A program made the translations under genes and the position numbers. Shown here in pieces: positions 15,348 through 24,382 of a stretch of 64,000 bases of DNA; the first letter of the stretch is position 1; each line of letters starts with the position of its first letter. The stretch lies in contig NZ_BMIK01000011.1 in the NCBI RefSeq assembly GCF_014642075.1, positions 65,550 to 129,549 of the forward strand. Reading direction: 5' to 3'. The DNA is from Parapedobacter defluvii. Lineage in GTDB: Bacteria; Bacteroidota; Bacteroidia; Sphingobacteriales; Sphingobacteriaceae. The notes beneath the pieces are model-generated. The model was not told the DNA's origin. It made no database searches and worked only from the letters and a program-made list of their open reading frames with translations.

Positions 15348-16220
15348 ATGCAAACACTGATTGATTGCGTGGGGAACACACCACTGGTAGAGCTTACAAA
15401 ACTGAATCCGAATCCGAGGGTCCGTCTGTATGTGAAGTTAGAGGGGAACAATCCGGGCGGGAGCGTGAAAGACCGGGCGGCACTCAACATGATCCGCAGT
15501 GCGATGGAACGCGGGGATATTAAACCCGGGATGCAGCTGATCGAGGCCACCAGTGGAAATACAGGGATTGCCCTGGCGATGATTGCGCGTATTTATGACT
15601 TGGATATCGAATTGGTGATGCCTTCCAACTCCACCCGTGAACGTACGTTGACGATGGAGGCCTTCGGAGCGAAAGTTACTCTGCTGGAATCCATCGAAGC
15701 GTGCCGCGATTATGCGGAGGAAAAGGGGCAGCAGAGCGGCTATTTCCTCTTAAACCAATTTGCCAACCCCGACAATTACCTTGCTCATTACAAGACAACG
15801 GGGCCTGAAATCTGGCGGGATACCCAGGGGCAGATTACGCATTTTGTGAGTGCAATGGGCACGACCGGAAGTATCATGGGTAACTCCATGTACCTGAAGG
15901 AGCAAAATCCCGATATACAGATTGTGGGATGCCAGCCCACGGAGGAATCGTCGATACCGGGCATCCGGCGTTGGCCCATGGAATACCTTCCTAAGATTTA
16001 CGACCCCCAGCGGGTAGACCGGGTGATGGATGTATCCCAGACGGAAGCCGTCGAAATGACAAGGCAACTGGCACGTACAGAAGGTGTATTTGTAGGCATG
16101 AGTAGCGGGGGAGCGATGGCATGCGCTACCCGGCTGGCAACGGAACTGGACGAAGGGGTCATTGTATTTATCGCCTGCGATCGGGGCGACCGGTATTTAT
16201 CCAGCGATCTGTTTGGATAA
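15348..16220 (+). CDS. cysM: Cysteine synthase (O-acetylserine sulfhydrylase B type)
   Basis: A protein of 290 residues. PLP-binding Lys is in NPGGSVKDRAA near residue 41, the substrate loop is EATSGNTGIALAM near 67, and the phosphate-binding Gly loop is GTTGSIMGN near 174. The length and the lack of a long C-terminal extension fit CysM rather than CysK. It converts O-acetylserine plus sulfide (or thiosulfate) to cysteine. It sits 3 bases after cysE. The convergent Tex gene ends 18 bases further on, with no obvious terminator hairpin between them. Confidence 0.92.
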   Translation: MQTLIDCVGNTPLVELTKLNPNPRVRLYVKLEGNNPGGSVKDRAALNMIRSAMERGDIKPGMQLIEATSGNTGIALAMIARIYDLDIELVMPSNSTRERTLTMEAFGAKVTLLESIEACRDYAEEKGQQSGYFLLNQFANPDNYLAHYKTTGPEIWRDTQGQITHFVSAMGTTGSIMGNSMYLKEQNPDIQIVGCQPTEESSIPGIRRWPMEYLPKIYDPQRVDRVMDVSQTEAVEMTRQLARTEGVFVGMSSGGAMACATRLATELDEGVIVFIACDRGDRYLSSDLFG

Positions 16221-16238
16221 AACTATCTCCGTGTTCTA

Positions 16239-18500
16239 TCACGATCCGAATTTACTCCTTAACGCGGCCAGCTTTGAAGCCATATCGCTTTCTTCCCGCT
16301 TCGGACTTTCGGTTTTCCGATACTTCGGTCTTTCTGTCTTTCGATGTTCCCGCTTTTCGGACTTTTCTGCTTTCTGAGGTTCCGTCTTCATCGAAAGACT
16401 GATCCGGTTCCGTTTTTGGTCGACTTCCGTAACGGTTACCATCACCTTTTGCTGCACTTTCACCACTTCATTGGGATCTTTGATGTAACGGTTGGCCAAT
16501 TGGCTCAGGTGTACCAAGCCGTCTTGATGTACACCGATGTCAACAAAGGCACCGAAGGCGGTAATATTGGTAACAATGCCCGGCAACCTCATCCCAATAC
16601 GCAGGTCGCCAACGCTGTTAACGCCCTCTGTAAAGGAAAATTGCTCAAATTGCTCACGTGGATCCCGGCCGGGCTTGGCCAGTTCGGCCAGGATATCCCG
16701 AAGGGTGGGCAGGCCTACCGTATCGCTTACGTATTTTTTGAGATCAATTTGTTTACGGAGTTTTTCCTCCCGTAAAAGATCTGCAACCCGGCAACCCAGG
16801 TCAGTGGCCATCTGTTCAACCAACGCATAGCGTTCGGGGTGTACGGCACTGCCATCCAGTGGATTTTCAGCATTTCGGATCCGTAGGAATCCGGCTGCTT
16901 GCTCAAAGGCTTTTTCACCCAGGCGCGGTACGTTTTTCAGTGACTCCCGGTTGCGGAACGCCCCGTGTGTGTTACGGAAGTTGACAATCTGCTGCGCCAA
17001 CGAGGGGCCCAGGCCCGAAATATAGGACAGAATTTGCTTGGATGCGGTGTTGAGTTCCACACCCACGGCATTGACACAACTGATCACCGTATCGTCTAAT
17101 GCGCTCTGAAGTTTAGCTTGGTCAACATCGTGTTGGTACTGCCCAACACCGATGGATTTGGGGTCTATTTTAACCAGCTCAGCCAATGGATCGACAAGCC
17201 GACGGCCGATGGATACCGCGCCCCGAACCGTTACGTCGTGGTCGGGAAACTCTTCGCGCGCCACGTGGGAGGCAGAGTAGATGGAAGCGCCGCTTTCATT
17301 GACCATGACAATGGTTACCCCCGGGAGGGCAAGTTTGCGGATAAAATCTTCTGTTTCGCGGCCAGCCGTACCATTGCCAATGGCGATCGCCTGTATTTGA
17401 TGTTTTTCAATCAGAAAGCGGACGGTTTTCGCTGCTTCTTCGGCCTTCGCAGCACCGGTATGGGGAAAGATGGCCGTATGTTCCACCAATGCGCCCTGTT
17501 CGTCCAGGCAAACCGTTTTGCAGCCTGTCCGGAATCCGGGGTCAATTGCCATCACCCGCTTTTGCCCCAAAGGGGCTGCAAGCAGCAATTGCCGGACATT
17601 TTCGGCAAATACCCGGATGGCCTCTTCGTCTGCCCGTTGGCGGGTAAGCATCCGGATTTCCGTTTCCATGGAAGGCTTCAGTAGCCTTTTATACCCGTCG
17701 AGCATGGCCATACGTACCTGCGCACTGGCTTCCCCTGCACCTTTGACATAGGCATTGTCCAACAGTGGGAGCACCTCCGTTTCGGGCACGTCGATGTCGA
17801 GGTAAAGCAATTCTTCTTTCTCACCGCGGCGCATCGCCAGAATCCGGTGCGAAGGGGCGGTCTTCAACGGTTCAGACCACTCGTAATAATCTTTGTACTT
17901 GATAGCATCTTCTTCTTTGCCGGGTACTACACGGGAAACAAAAAGTCCTTTTTCCATGAAAACCTGCCGTACCTGTGCCCGGATGGCGGCATCCTCGGCA
18001 ATAGTTTCGGCAAGGATGTCGCGCGCACCTGCTAACGCTTCTTCCGCGTCCTGTATACCTTTATCGGAGTTTATAAAAGCTTGTGCCACCTCGGTAATGT
18101 TCGTCCCATCCTGCGCCAGAATAAGCTGCGCCAGCGGTTCAAGTCCTTTTTCGCGGGCAATACTTGCCCGGGTTTTGCGCTTTGGCTTATACGGTAAATA
18201 CAGGTCCTCCAGGTTTGCCATCGTTTCGGCGGCGTTCACCTGTTGTTCCAGCTCGGGGGTCAGTTTCCCCTGATCGGTCAATGACTTTAGGATGCTTTCC
18301 CGGCGCTTATCCAATTCCTGCAACTGCTGCGAACGGTCCCGGATTTGGGTTAGCTGCACCTCGTCAAGGCTGCCTGTCATCTCTTTTCGATAGCGCGCAA
18401 TAAAAGGAATCGTGGCGCCTTCTGCCAGCAGTCCTAGGACAACGCTCACCTGCCGTTCTGACAAAGCGAGCTCATTGGAAATACGAATTTCGTGGGTCAC
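16239..18500 (-). CDS. Tex-family RNA-binding protein
   Basis: A protein of 753 residues. The N-terminal Tex helix domain includes GLLAEGATIPFIARYRKEMT; next comes a YqgF/RuvC-like fold (VMAIDPGFRTGCKTVCLD near 330), the helix-hairpin-helix part (SKQILSYISGLGPSLAQQIV), and a C-terminal S1 domain (GMRLPGIVTNITAFGAFVDI). Family members bind nucleic acid and affect transcription or expression of many genes. After the S1 domain there is a low-complexity tail (about 705-753) made of Lys/Glu/Arg/Ser/Thr with repeated K-T-E and R-K words. The start overlaps the TatA stop by 4 bases. Confidence 0.93.
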   Translation of the reverse strand: MTHEIRISNELALSERQVSVVLGLLAEGATIPFIARYRKEMTGSLDEVQLTQIRDRSQQLQELDKRRESILKSLTDQGKLTPELEQQVNAAETMANLEDLYLPYKPKRKTRASIAREKGLEPLAQLILAQDGTNITEVAQAFINSDKGIQDAEEALAGARDILAETIAEDAAIRAQVRQVFMEKGLFVSRVVPGKEEDAIKYKDYYEWSEPLKTAPSHRILAMRRGEKEELLYLDIDVPETEVLPLLDNAYVKGAGEASAQVRMAMLDGYKRLLKPSMETEIRMLTRQRADEEAIRVFAENVRQLLLAAPLGQKRVMAIDPGFRTGCKTVCLDEQGALVEHTAIFPHTGAAKAEEAAKTVRFLIEKHQIQAIAIGNGTAGRETEDFIRKLALPGVTIVMVNESGASIYSASHVAREEFPDHDVTVRGAVSIGRRLVDPLAELVKIDPKSIGVGQYQHDVDQAKLQSALDDTVISCVNAVGVELNTASKQILSYISGLGPSLAQQIVNFRNTHGAFRNRESLKNVPRLGEKAFEQAAGFLRIRNAENPLDGSAVHPERYALVEQMATDLGCRVADLLREEKLRKQIDLKKYVSDTVGLPTLRDILAELAKPGRDPREQFEQFSFTEGVNSVGDLRIGMRLPGIVTNITAFGAFVDIGVHQDGLVHLSQLANRYIKDPNEVVKVQQKVMVTVTEVDQKRNRISLSMKTEPQKAEKSEKREHRKTERPKYRKTESPKREESDMASKLAALRSKFGS

Positions 18501-18958
18501 GCGTTTTTTTCTTCGCTTACCGGTTGTTTCGGGTCTTCGTGAGACGTTTGCGGGTTGTTTATATCGTCGGTATTACCGGAGTCCGAGGTGTTTTCAGCGG
18601 TACCATACTCGTTATCATGATAATAAGGGCCCTGGCTGCCGTAATAGTCCGGTTCGCGTCCGGGATTATGTTCGTATGTGCCGGCAGGGGCCGAAGCATT
18701 GTTTTCATTCAGTTTCTTCGGCTCTTCATCTTTTACGATTACGTCCTTCACTTCTATGTCTTTCTCAAAATTATTGATCTGATCGCTGATATCCCGTTTG
18801 ATACTTTCCGATGCGTCTTTAAACTCACGGATACCCCGGCCCAATCCTCTTGCTAATTCGGGTAATTTTTTGCCTCCAAATAGCAGTAGAGCCACAAATA
18901 CGATCAACATCATTTCGCTCGTTCCGATGTTCAGGAAGGCCAATACTGTACTCAACAT
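18497..18958 (-). CDS. tatA: Sec-independent protein translocase TatA/TatB
   Basis: A protein of 153 residues. The short N-terminal membrane segment (IGTSEMMLIVFVALLLFGGK) is followed by the family hinge and amphipathic helix LPELARGLGRGIREFK. The rest is a long acidic tail rich in Asp, Glu, Asn and Tyr. This is longer than a typical TatA (about 60-90), as in other Bacteroidota homologues. It forms the pore for folded proteins carrying twin-arginine signals; one such candidate, the aldo/keto reductase at 41236-42375, is encoded here. No TatC lies nearby. It sits between the PepSY gene (24 bases upstream) and Tex (4-base overlap). Confidence 0.88.
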   Translation of the reverse strand: MLSTVLAFLNIGTSEMMLIVFVALLLFGGKKLPELARGLGRGIREFKDASESIKRDISDQINNFEKDIEVKDVIVKDEEPKKLNENNASAPAGTYEHNPGREPDYYGSQGPYYHDNEYGTAENTSDSGNTDDINNPQTSHEDPKQPVSEEKNA

Positions 18959-18982
18959 AACACAATCTCTGTTTTATCACAG

Positions 18983-20299
18983 CTAAGGTAGGGGTAAATT
19001 TTGTGATATCCATGAGTTGACCTTTTTTTTCTTCATCTTGTTGAGCCAGATAAGCGTACCGGTAATCGGTAAAGTCGTAGCGATCAAACAGGATAAAAAG
19101 TAAATCAGCTTCGTGAATTGTCCATAAACGTTACCAATGTGCAGCGCTTTGATGGAACCGGCCACCCGTTCGTTGAAAGGCTTATCGCGGAAGATCTGTA
19201 TTTCTTTTATATAGGCGGTGGCTACGTCCAGGCTCAGTTGATCGCCCGCGGCCGGAGCAAAAAAGCCGATTCGGTTTTTGCTGATGGATAGGGGTGTCTC
19301 CGCATCTTTGGGCAGCGTTAATCGGTAATCACCTTTATACGGTAATGCTTCATCGGCAGTGGCTAAGTAAGTCGCGATGGGTAACAACCTAGGTTCGGCT
19401 TCCGGTTCTTTTTCGTTGGAATTACCTTCTTGACCTGCGTTTTGTTTTCCGTCTCTGCCGTTCTTTTCAGCATTCGTTTGGCGTAGGTCTCCGCCGCCAT
19501 GCCCGCTTCCATTGCGTTCACGGGGTTGCTCTTTGTAAGTACCCAATGTTTTTTGCAATCCGGTACGGTACCAGGGGAACGACCACTGAGGGCCGGTAAT
19601 ACCCATAAGCAACAGGAAAATGAGCGAATAAAAGGCGAGCGTATTGTGCAGATCGTGGTTGATCCGCTTCCACCCGGCGCTCCATTTGATTTTCAGGCCC
19701 TGCCGCCATGCTCGTAGTTTCTGGGGGAACCAGATAACCAACCCCGTTAGGACGCCCAGCGTGAATAGGATGGTGGCGGTGCCGGAAATATAACTGCCCA
19801 ATTGCCGGTTGGATAACTCTCCAATCAACGGTTTTTCGATCCTGTCCAGCAACAGCCAGCGGTGCAAGCTGAACATGGTTTGCATGAATTCGCCGGTTTT
19901 GGTTGTTTCCTTTGAAGTCCCGGCGATGTCACCGGTGTACGGATTGACGTAGTAAGTGGTGCCAAATCGGCTTTTGTCTTCCTCGGTTCGTACATTAAAT
20001 TGATACGTGCGGCCGGGATCAGCGGGGATGCCGACGGCCGTAACGTTACCTCCGGATTGTTCGGCAATGTTCGGAATCAACTCATCCACCGGGATCCGCT
20101 TTCCATGGGCGGGAATCTGTACGTGATGTAGGTGGGGCGATGCCCATTCGCGCAATTCGGTATTGTATGTATAAATGGTGCCGCTAAAGCAAACAAGAAT
20201 AACGACGATGCCACTGATGAGGCCAACCCAGAGATGGATGTCATTGAAGAACTTCCGGGTCTTTTGCCATGCGTTTTTTTTAGCCGTTTTTTTTGCCAT
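18983..20299 (-). CDS. PepSY-associated membrane protein (PiuB-like)
   Basis: A protein of 438 residues. A Lys-rich start is followed by IHLWVGLISGIVVILVCFSG (first helix), a PepSY-type periplasmic domain, and further helices at about 175-195 (TATILFTLGVLTGLVIWFP), 220-240 (LAFYSLIFLLLMG) and near the C-terminus (LSCLIATTLPITGTLIWL). Family members are often iron-regulated and may reduce ferric-siderophore iron using membrane-bound haem. A 50-residue Gly/Asn/Glu-rich linker (about 258-310) carries no clear motif. It lies downstream of the DUF4374 and TonB receptor genes, separated from them by a long hairpin, which supports a role in iron acquisition. Confidence 0.85.
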   Translation of the reverse strand: MAKKTAKKNAWQKTRKFFNDIHLWVGLISGIVVILVCFSGTIYTYNTELREWASPHLHHVQIPAHGKRIPVDELIPNIAEQSGGNVTAVGIPADPGRTYQFNVRTEEDKSRFGTTYYVNPYTGDIAGTSKETTKTGEFMQTMFSLHRWLLLDRIEKPLIGELSNRQLGSYISGTATILFTLGVLTGLVIWFPQKLRAWRQGLKIKWSAGWKRINHDLHNTLAFYSLIFLLLMGITGPQWSFPWYRTGLQKTLGTYKEQPRERNGSGHGGGDLRQTNAEKNGRDGKQNAGQEGNSNEKEPEAEPRLLPIATYLATADEALPYKGDYRLTLPKDAETPLSISKNRIGFFAPAAGDQLSLDVATAYIKEIQIFRDKPFNERVAGSIKALHIGNVYGQFTKLIYFLSCLIATTLPITGTLIWLNKMKKKKVNSWISQNLPLP

Positions 20300-20336
20300 G
20301 GTTGTTTAGTTTAGTTTAGTTTAATCGATCTCAACG

Positions 20337-20395
20337 AATACGTTAATAAGAAAATCACCCAAATTTAATTTGGATGATTTTCTTATTAACGTATT
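20337..20395 (-). terminator. 29-bp near-perfect inverted repeat upstream of the PepSY gene
   Basis: Arms at 20337-20365 and 20367-20395 are complementary over 29 positions with one mismatch (C/A on the plus strand, a G-U wobble in minus-strand RNA). The stem is AT-rich and no T-run follows on the minus strand. It lies between the stop of the DUF4374 gene and the start of the PepSY gene, so it may lower expression of the latter or protect the upstream mRNA end. Next to it, 20305-20319 carries three exact TTTAG units and a fourth TTTAA. Confidence 0.55.
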
Positions 20396-20441
20396 AAAAG
20401 CCTGAAGATAGAAAAGACTTACTTCTTTTAAGCTACTGAAA

Positions 20442-21815
20442 TTAATAAGCGCCGATATAGTGGCTACCGGTGCTATTCACCAATTTTGCTCCTTTCGTCA
20501 CTTCCTTGGTTTTCCAGTTGATCACGTATATTGCGCCGTCTTGGCCCGAAGGTGTTACGGGAACGTACGCAAAATCGCCGTCGGCGCCGATGTTCTGGAA
20601 CTGACCGAGTGTGGTGGCAAACGTTTCCTCTCCTTCGTATTCCGTCGTTATTTTGCTCGCGGTCTTGTTGTTGAGGTCAACCAGTGCAATGAAGCCACCT
20701 TCAACCGTACCGCGTGTATAAAGTACCACACCCATTCCGTCTTTGATGTAACGGAATGCCCGGATGCCCGCATCGTCGATGCCCAGGGCAGCATTCAGGT
20801 TGAAATCATATGAATTGTCGTAATCGTTTGTCGATTTGCTGATGCGCAGAATCTGGTGTCCGTTGCCCATGCTCGTAGCAGCTTGGTAAACGTGGCCGTC
20901 CGTACCTACGTATTGGGTCATGGTGCGGTATGCTAGGTTATCGGTTTTTGCAACCGTAGATGAGATGATTTTTGGATTCCGCAGGGAAGGATAATCAACC
21001 ACATAGGTCATCGTGCCCAAGTCGCGCTCGTCTGTTGTAGGCCAGCTCAATGAACCATTCCTGCCAGCAACCGGCGTGGTTTGGGTCAGGTCAAATCGGC
21101 GGATACCCACGCCGATGAACAGCTTGTCTTGCGCTTCATTCAGCACCGGTACGTCTGCCCGCCACACATAATAGCCCTGGCTTTCCAATTCTTCGCCCAG
21201 ATCAATCTCGATGCTACCGGTGTTAGTGATTGCCGTATTATTCAAATCAATGTTGGCAATACGGATGTCACCTTTGGGATGCTGAAATTGGTAATTGGGT
21301 GCCTCTCCGGTGTACGAATCCAGGGCATTGCCATACGATACGCCTACGCCTATGCCTTCAGCGGCTTTGGTCCAACGGGGGGAGGTGCCGAGGATAACGG
21401 CCGTATTCAATTCATTCCCTACTTCGATGTACTCCCCTTCTCCGGATACTTCGTACTTGTTGAATACGCCGCCTTCTGTACCCGTGTATTGGATGTTGTA
21501 GAGGTATTTGCCGTCTGCCGACGCCTGTACGCGGGCCGTGCGTTTGGATTTCAGTGAAAAGCCTTTGCCGGCGTCAAAAATCCGGACTTCATAATTGGGG
21601 TCTGCCGCGTTCTCCGGCGTGATCGCGTAGGCAAGAGTTCCTCCATTGCCGGCTGTGCCGTTTTCATCGGGGAAGGCCGCGGTAAGTGTGATCCAACGGG
21701 TATCGTCTTCCACCGGATCGGTGTCAGGACCCGGCCCATCGGATTTGCTACAGCTACCCAATGTTACTGCCGCCAGTGCGGCGGCATACATCATTTTTGT
21801 CAATTGATTTCTCAT
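20442..21815 (-). CDS. DUF4374 outer-surface lipoprotein
   Basis: A protein of 457 residues. The lipoprotein signal ends LAAVTLGSC at Cys22, followed by a Gly/Asp/Pro-rich spacer. The rest is a beta-rich, repeat-containing domain (propeller-like blocks such as LMYDNSYDFNL-type turns) of the DUF4374 family. These proteins are regularly encoded with a TonB-dependent receptor and a PepSY protein in Bacteroidota, presumably as a surface-exposed partner in siderophore or metal uptake. The gene is 15 bases downstream of the TonB receptor. The ligand is unknown. Confidence 0.82.
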   Translation of the reverse strand: MRNQLTKMMYAAALAAVTLGSCSKSDGPGPDTDPVEDDTRWITLTAAFPDENGTAGNGGTLAYAITPENAADPNYEVRIFDAGKGFSLKSKRTARVQASADGKYLYNIQYTGTEGGVFNKYEVSGEGEYIEVGNELNTAVILGTSPRWTKAAEGIGVGVSYGNALDSYTGEAPNYQFQHPKGDIRIANIDLNNTAITNTGSIEIDLGEELESQGYYVWRADVPVLNEAQDKLFIGVGIRRFDLTQTTPVAGRNGSLSWPTTDERDLGTMTYVVDYPSLRNPKIISSTVAKTDNLAYRTMTQYVGTDGHVYQAATSMGNGHQILRISKSTNDYDNSYDFNLNAALGIDDAGIRAFRYIKDGMGVVLYTRGTVEGGFIALVDLNNKTASKITTEYEGEETFATTLGQFQNIGADGDFAYVPVTPSGQDGAIYVINWKTKEVTKGAKLVNSTGSHYIGAY

Positions 21816-21830
21816 ATTGCTTCGTGTTAC

Positions 21831-24275
21831 TTATAAAAATTTACTAAGGGTATAATTCAACTTAACATAAATCCCTCTGCCGGGCTTCTGTACCATAAAG
21901 TTGTCGTACACTTCGGCATTGAAGATATTTTTAACATCCAAGCTGGCTACTAGCTTGCCGCTGGGAAATCGGTAGCTGGCTCCTATGTCGTGCGTGAATT
22001 GCGTAGGCGTTTTGGACCACTCCGGTTGCCCCCATACGACGTAGAATTCGCCGACATAGCCGGTGTTGTAGTACAGGTTGAGCACAGACTGTTTCTGGAA
22101 GGCATTGTCCAACCTGTATTGGACGTTGGAGTTAATGGTGAAGAAAGGCTCGTTTGGCACCTGCTCGTTATATAGGTCATGGCTTTCGCCCGCAGCATCG
22201 TTTCCGCCTTTGAACAGGTTGTTGAATTTCGAGAAATTCACCATGACATTCAGACGGTTGTTGTAAATGTAAAGTAACTCGGCCTCCACGCCGCGTGCTT
22301 GGGTTTTGCCCAGGTTGATGTACCGGGTGGTCTGGATGTCGGCATCCGACTCGTCTTCGATTTCGTCTTCATCCACCACCTGTTGGGTGATCTTGTCAAA
22401 TCCGTTTCGCCAGAATGCACTGCCGTATAAGGACAGTCGGTGTTTACCTAAGTCGACCGCACCCCACCGTATCCCTGCATTGTAGTTGACGTTTTTCTCA
22501 GGTTTTAAGCGAGGGTTTGGAAGGATGTTGGTTTCCGGGTCGCCGTACAATTGCCGCTCGCCCGGCATCACATAGCCGTTTTCGCCAGAGGCGATCACGA
22601 ACAGATGCGGGATCACGGCATATGATATGGTAGCCCCGTAGCCGAAGTTGTCGGCAAAGGTAGTCGTATCGTGGCGCAAAATCGTGTTTTGGCCATTCTC
22701 GGTGATGAGCTCCGGCCGACTGGTGTTTGTACGGTTGGCGGTGTATTTGCCAAGTAAGTTCGTCCGTAGACGGTCGTTAAATGTCTGGGCCTCGTAATTG
22801 GCCGACAGGATGTTTTTGGCCACTTGGCTCACGGTTACCAGATCTTTGTTGATCGGGTTCAGCAGGTCGTTGTCGTCGCGGTCCGTTGTCTCGAACTTGT
22901 GGTTCAGTGAAACCCGGTGTCCCTTTGCGATGGTGTATCCCAGGTTTGACCGTATGTTTGTAATTATCCGGTCGATCTGGGTCATGGTTTTCTCACCCTG
23001 CTGGCCGCCGCCTGATGTGCGCAATGGCACGCGCTCTCCGAATTCGATAACTTCCCGTACGGTGCCGTCCCAGTTATAGGCCAGACCCACTGTATCCTGT
23101 AAATAGGTGCTTCGGTTGCTTCGGACGGCATTTACTGTGAGCGCCAAACCTTCTATTAATAGGTTCCTTTTAGCATAATTGAGGCTCCATACATGGGCCT
23201 GGAATTCCGAAAAGCGCCCCACATACGGCGTAGCCATCGTAGTGCCGTGGGGTATTTCGTTGTAGGTGTCGGAAATGTTGTAACCCACGAAAAACTGGTC
23301 GGCCCACAACACATCGGTGAATCCCGCTTCGAACCGACCACCGATCGACTTATACGTGTCATTGAATCGCTTGGCCCGGTAGGGCCGGGTAATCTGCTGG
23401 AGGTGGTTTACATAGGTTGTAGAGCGTCCCCACGTGGTGAAACTATTGTCTGTGTAGGTGTAAAACCCCGAAGCCCGCACAGACAGGCCGCTTTTTTTAT
23501 GCCTAAAGGTGGCGCCGATATCCGATTGGGCGGTGTTGAACGACCCATAAGATGTGGCTACGGTGAGGTTGTTGCGCGATGCGTCTTTTTTCAGGACAAC
23601 ATTGATGGCACCGCCCACGTAATCGCCCGTGAGGTGCGACGGCAGCACCCCCTTGTAAATTTCTATCCGCTCAATCATGGAAGGGGGGATGTTATTGAGA
23701 TTGAACGAAGAGCCGTATGTGGAGATTTCGATGCCATCCAGGAAAAGGCCTACGGCATTACCGGATAAGCCGTTGAGGTTGTACTCTACCTGTGAGCCAA
23801 TGCCGCCGTTCTGCCGTACCCGCACCCCCACGGTTCGATCCAGGAGCTCATTGGTGGTAAGGTTCCGCAACGATGCCTCTTTGGTTTCAACCACGGCAAC
23901 GGCAAACCCGCTGGTTTCCATCTCTTTCTTTTCGGTATTGCGCACCACAGCTACTTCTTCCAGTCGGCTACCTCCATGGGCTTCCGCGATGATGTTTTTG
24001 CGCTGTCGGGCTTGGTTTAGTTTGATCCGTGTTGCTACGGTTTGTATTTCCAGTGAAGTGACTACCAATTCATAATCGCCAAAAGGAATGTCCGTTAAAG
24101 TATATCTGCCATTTTCATCCGTTATTGTGGCTCGATTGACGGGTTTCAGTGTCACCGAAGCACCTACCACGGGCTGTCCGGACGAGTTGGTCACGGAACC
24201 TGATAACTCCCCGGTTTGCCCGAAAGCAAGGCTTGCGATAAGAAGGGAGAATGTAACGGATAACAGGTGGTTCAT
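21831..24275 (-). CDS. TonB-dependent outer-membrane receptor
   Basis: A protein of 814 residues. A signal peptide (LLSVTFSLLIASLAFGQ) is followed by a carboxypeptidase-like regulatory beta domain (GELSGSVTNSSGQPVVGASV), then the plug domain (RVRQNGGIGSQVEYNLNGLS and IERIEIYKGVLPSHL near 190), and a 22-strand barrel ending in the aromatic GRGIYVKLNYTLSKFL typical for outer-membrane insertion. The plug with a single GLSGNAVGLFLDG block and the lack of a SusD partner point to siderophore, haem or metal transport rather than glycans. A divergent AraC regulator starts 107 bases upstream, and DUF4374 and PepSY genes follow. Confidence 0.92.
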   Translation of the reverse strand: MNHLLSVTFSLLIASLAFGQTGELSGSVTNSSGQPVVGASVTLKPVNRATITDENGRYTLTDIPFGDYELVVTSLEIQTVATRIKLNQARQRKNIIAEAHGGSRLEEVAVVRNTEKKEMETSGFAVAVVETKEASLRNLTTNELLDRTVGVRVRQNGGIGSQVEYNLNGLSGNAVGLFLDGIEISTYGSSFNLNNIPPSMIERIEIYKGVLPSHLTGDYVGGAINVVLKKDASRNNLTVATSYGSFNTAQSDIGATFRHKKSGLSVRASGFYTYTDNSFTTWGRSTTYVNHLQQITRPYRAKRFNDTYKSIGGRFEAGFTDVLWADQFFVGYNISDTYNEIPHGTTMATPYVGRFSEFQAHVWSLNYAKRNLLIEGLALTVNAVRSNRSTYLQDTVGLAYNWDGTVREVIEFGERVPLRTSGGGQQGEKTMTQIDRIITNIRSNLGYTIAKGHRVSLNHKFETTDRDDNDLLNPINKDLVTVSQVAKNILSANYEAQTFNDRLRTNLLGKYTANRTNTSRPELITENGQNTILRHDTTTFADNFGYGATISYAVIPHLFVIASGENGYVMPGERQLYGDPETNILPNPRLKPEKNVNYNAGIRWGAVDLGKHRLSLYGSAFWRNGFDKITQQVVDEDEIEDESDADIQTTRYINLGKTQARGVEAELLYIYNNRLNVMVNFSKFNNLFKGGNDAAGESHDLYNEQVPNEPFFTINSNVQYRLDNAFQKQSVLNLYYNTGYVGEFYVVWGQPEWSKTPTQFTHDIGASYRFPSGKLVASLDVKNIFNAEVYDNFMVQKPGRGIYVKLNYTLSKFL

Positions 24276-24315
24276 GTTTTTTTGAAACTATTATTTATAT
24301 GTAGTCTAAATAGCT

Positions 24316-24334
24316 TATTTTTGGCGCAAATATA
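24316..24334. promoter_or_regulatory. Two divergent -7 boxes between TonB receptor and AraC regulator
   Basis: TATTTTTG at 24316-24323 (plus strand, towards the AraC gene) and TATATTTG at 24334-24327 (minus strand, towards the TonB receptor) both match TAnnTTTG exactly and lie 3 bases apart. No well-spaced -33 TTG was found for either, as might be expected for promoters needing an activator. Binding of a regulator here could control both genes. Confidence 0.45.
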
Positions 24335-24382
24335 GAGTTACGCACAACCAATAAATTATAAATAAGGGAATACAAATTATAT

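Noticed and set aside
20305-20324. TTTAG tandem units as a telomere-like or phase-variable repeat
   Set aside because: Only three exact copies and outside any coding frame; too short to infer slippage control.
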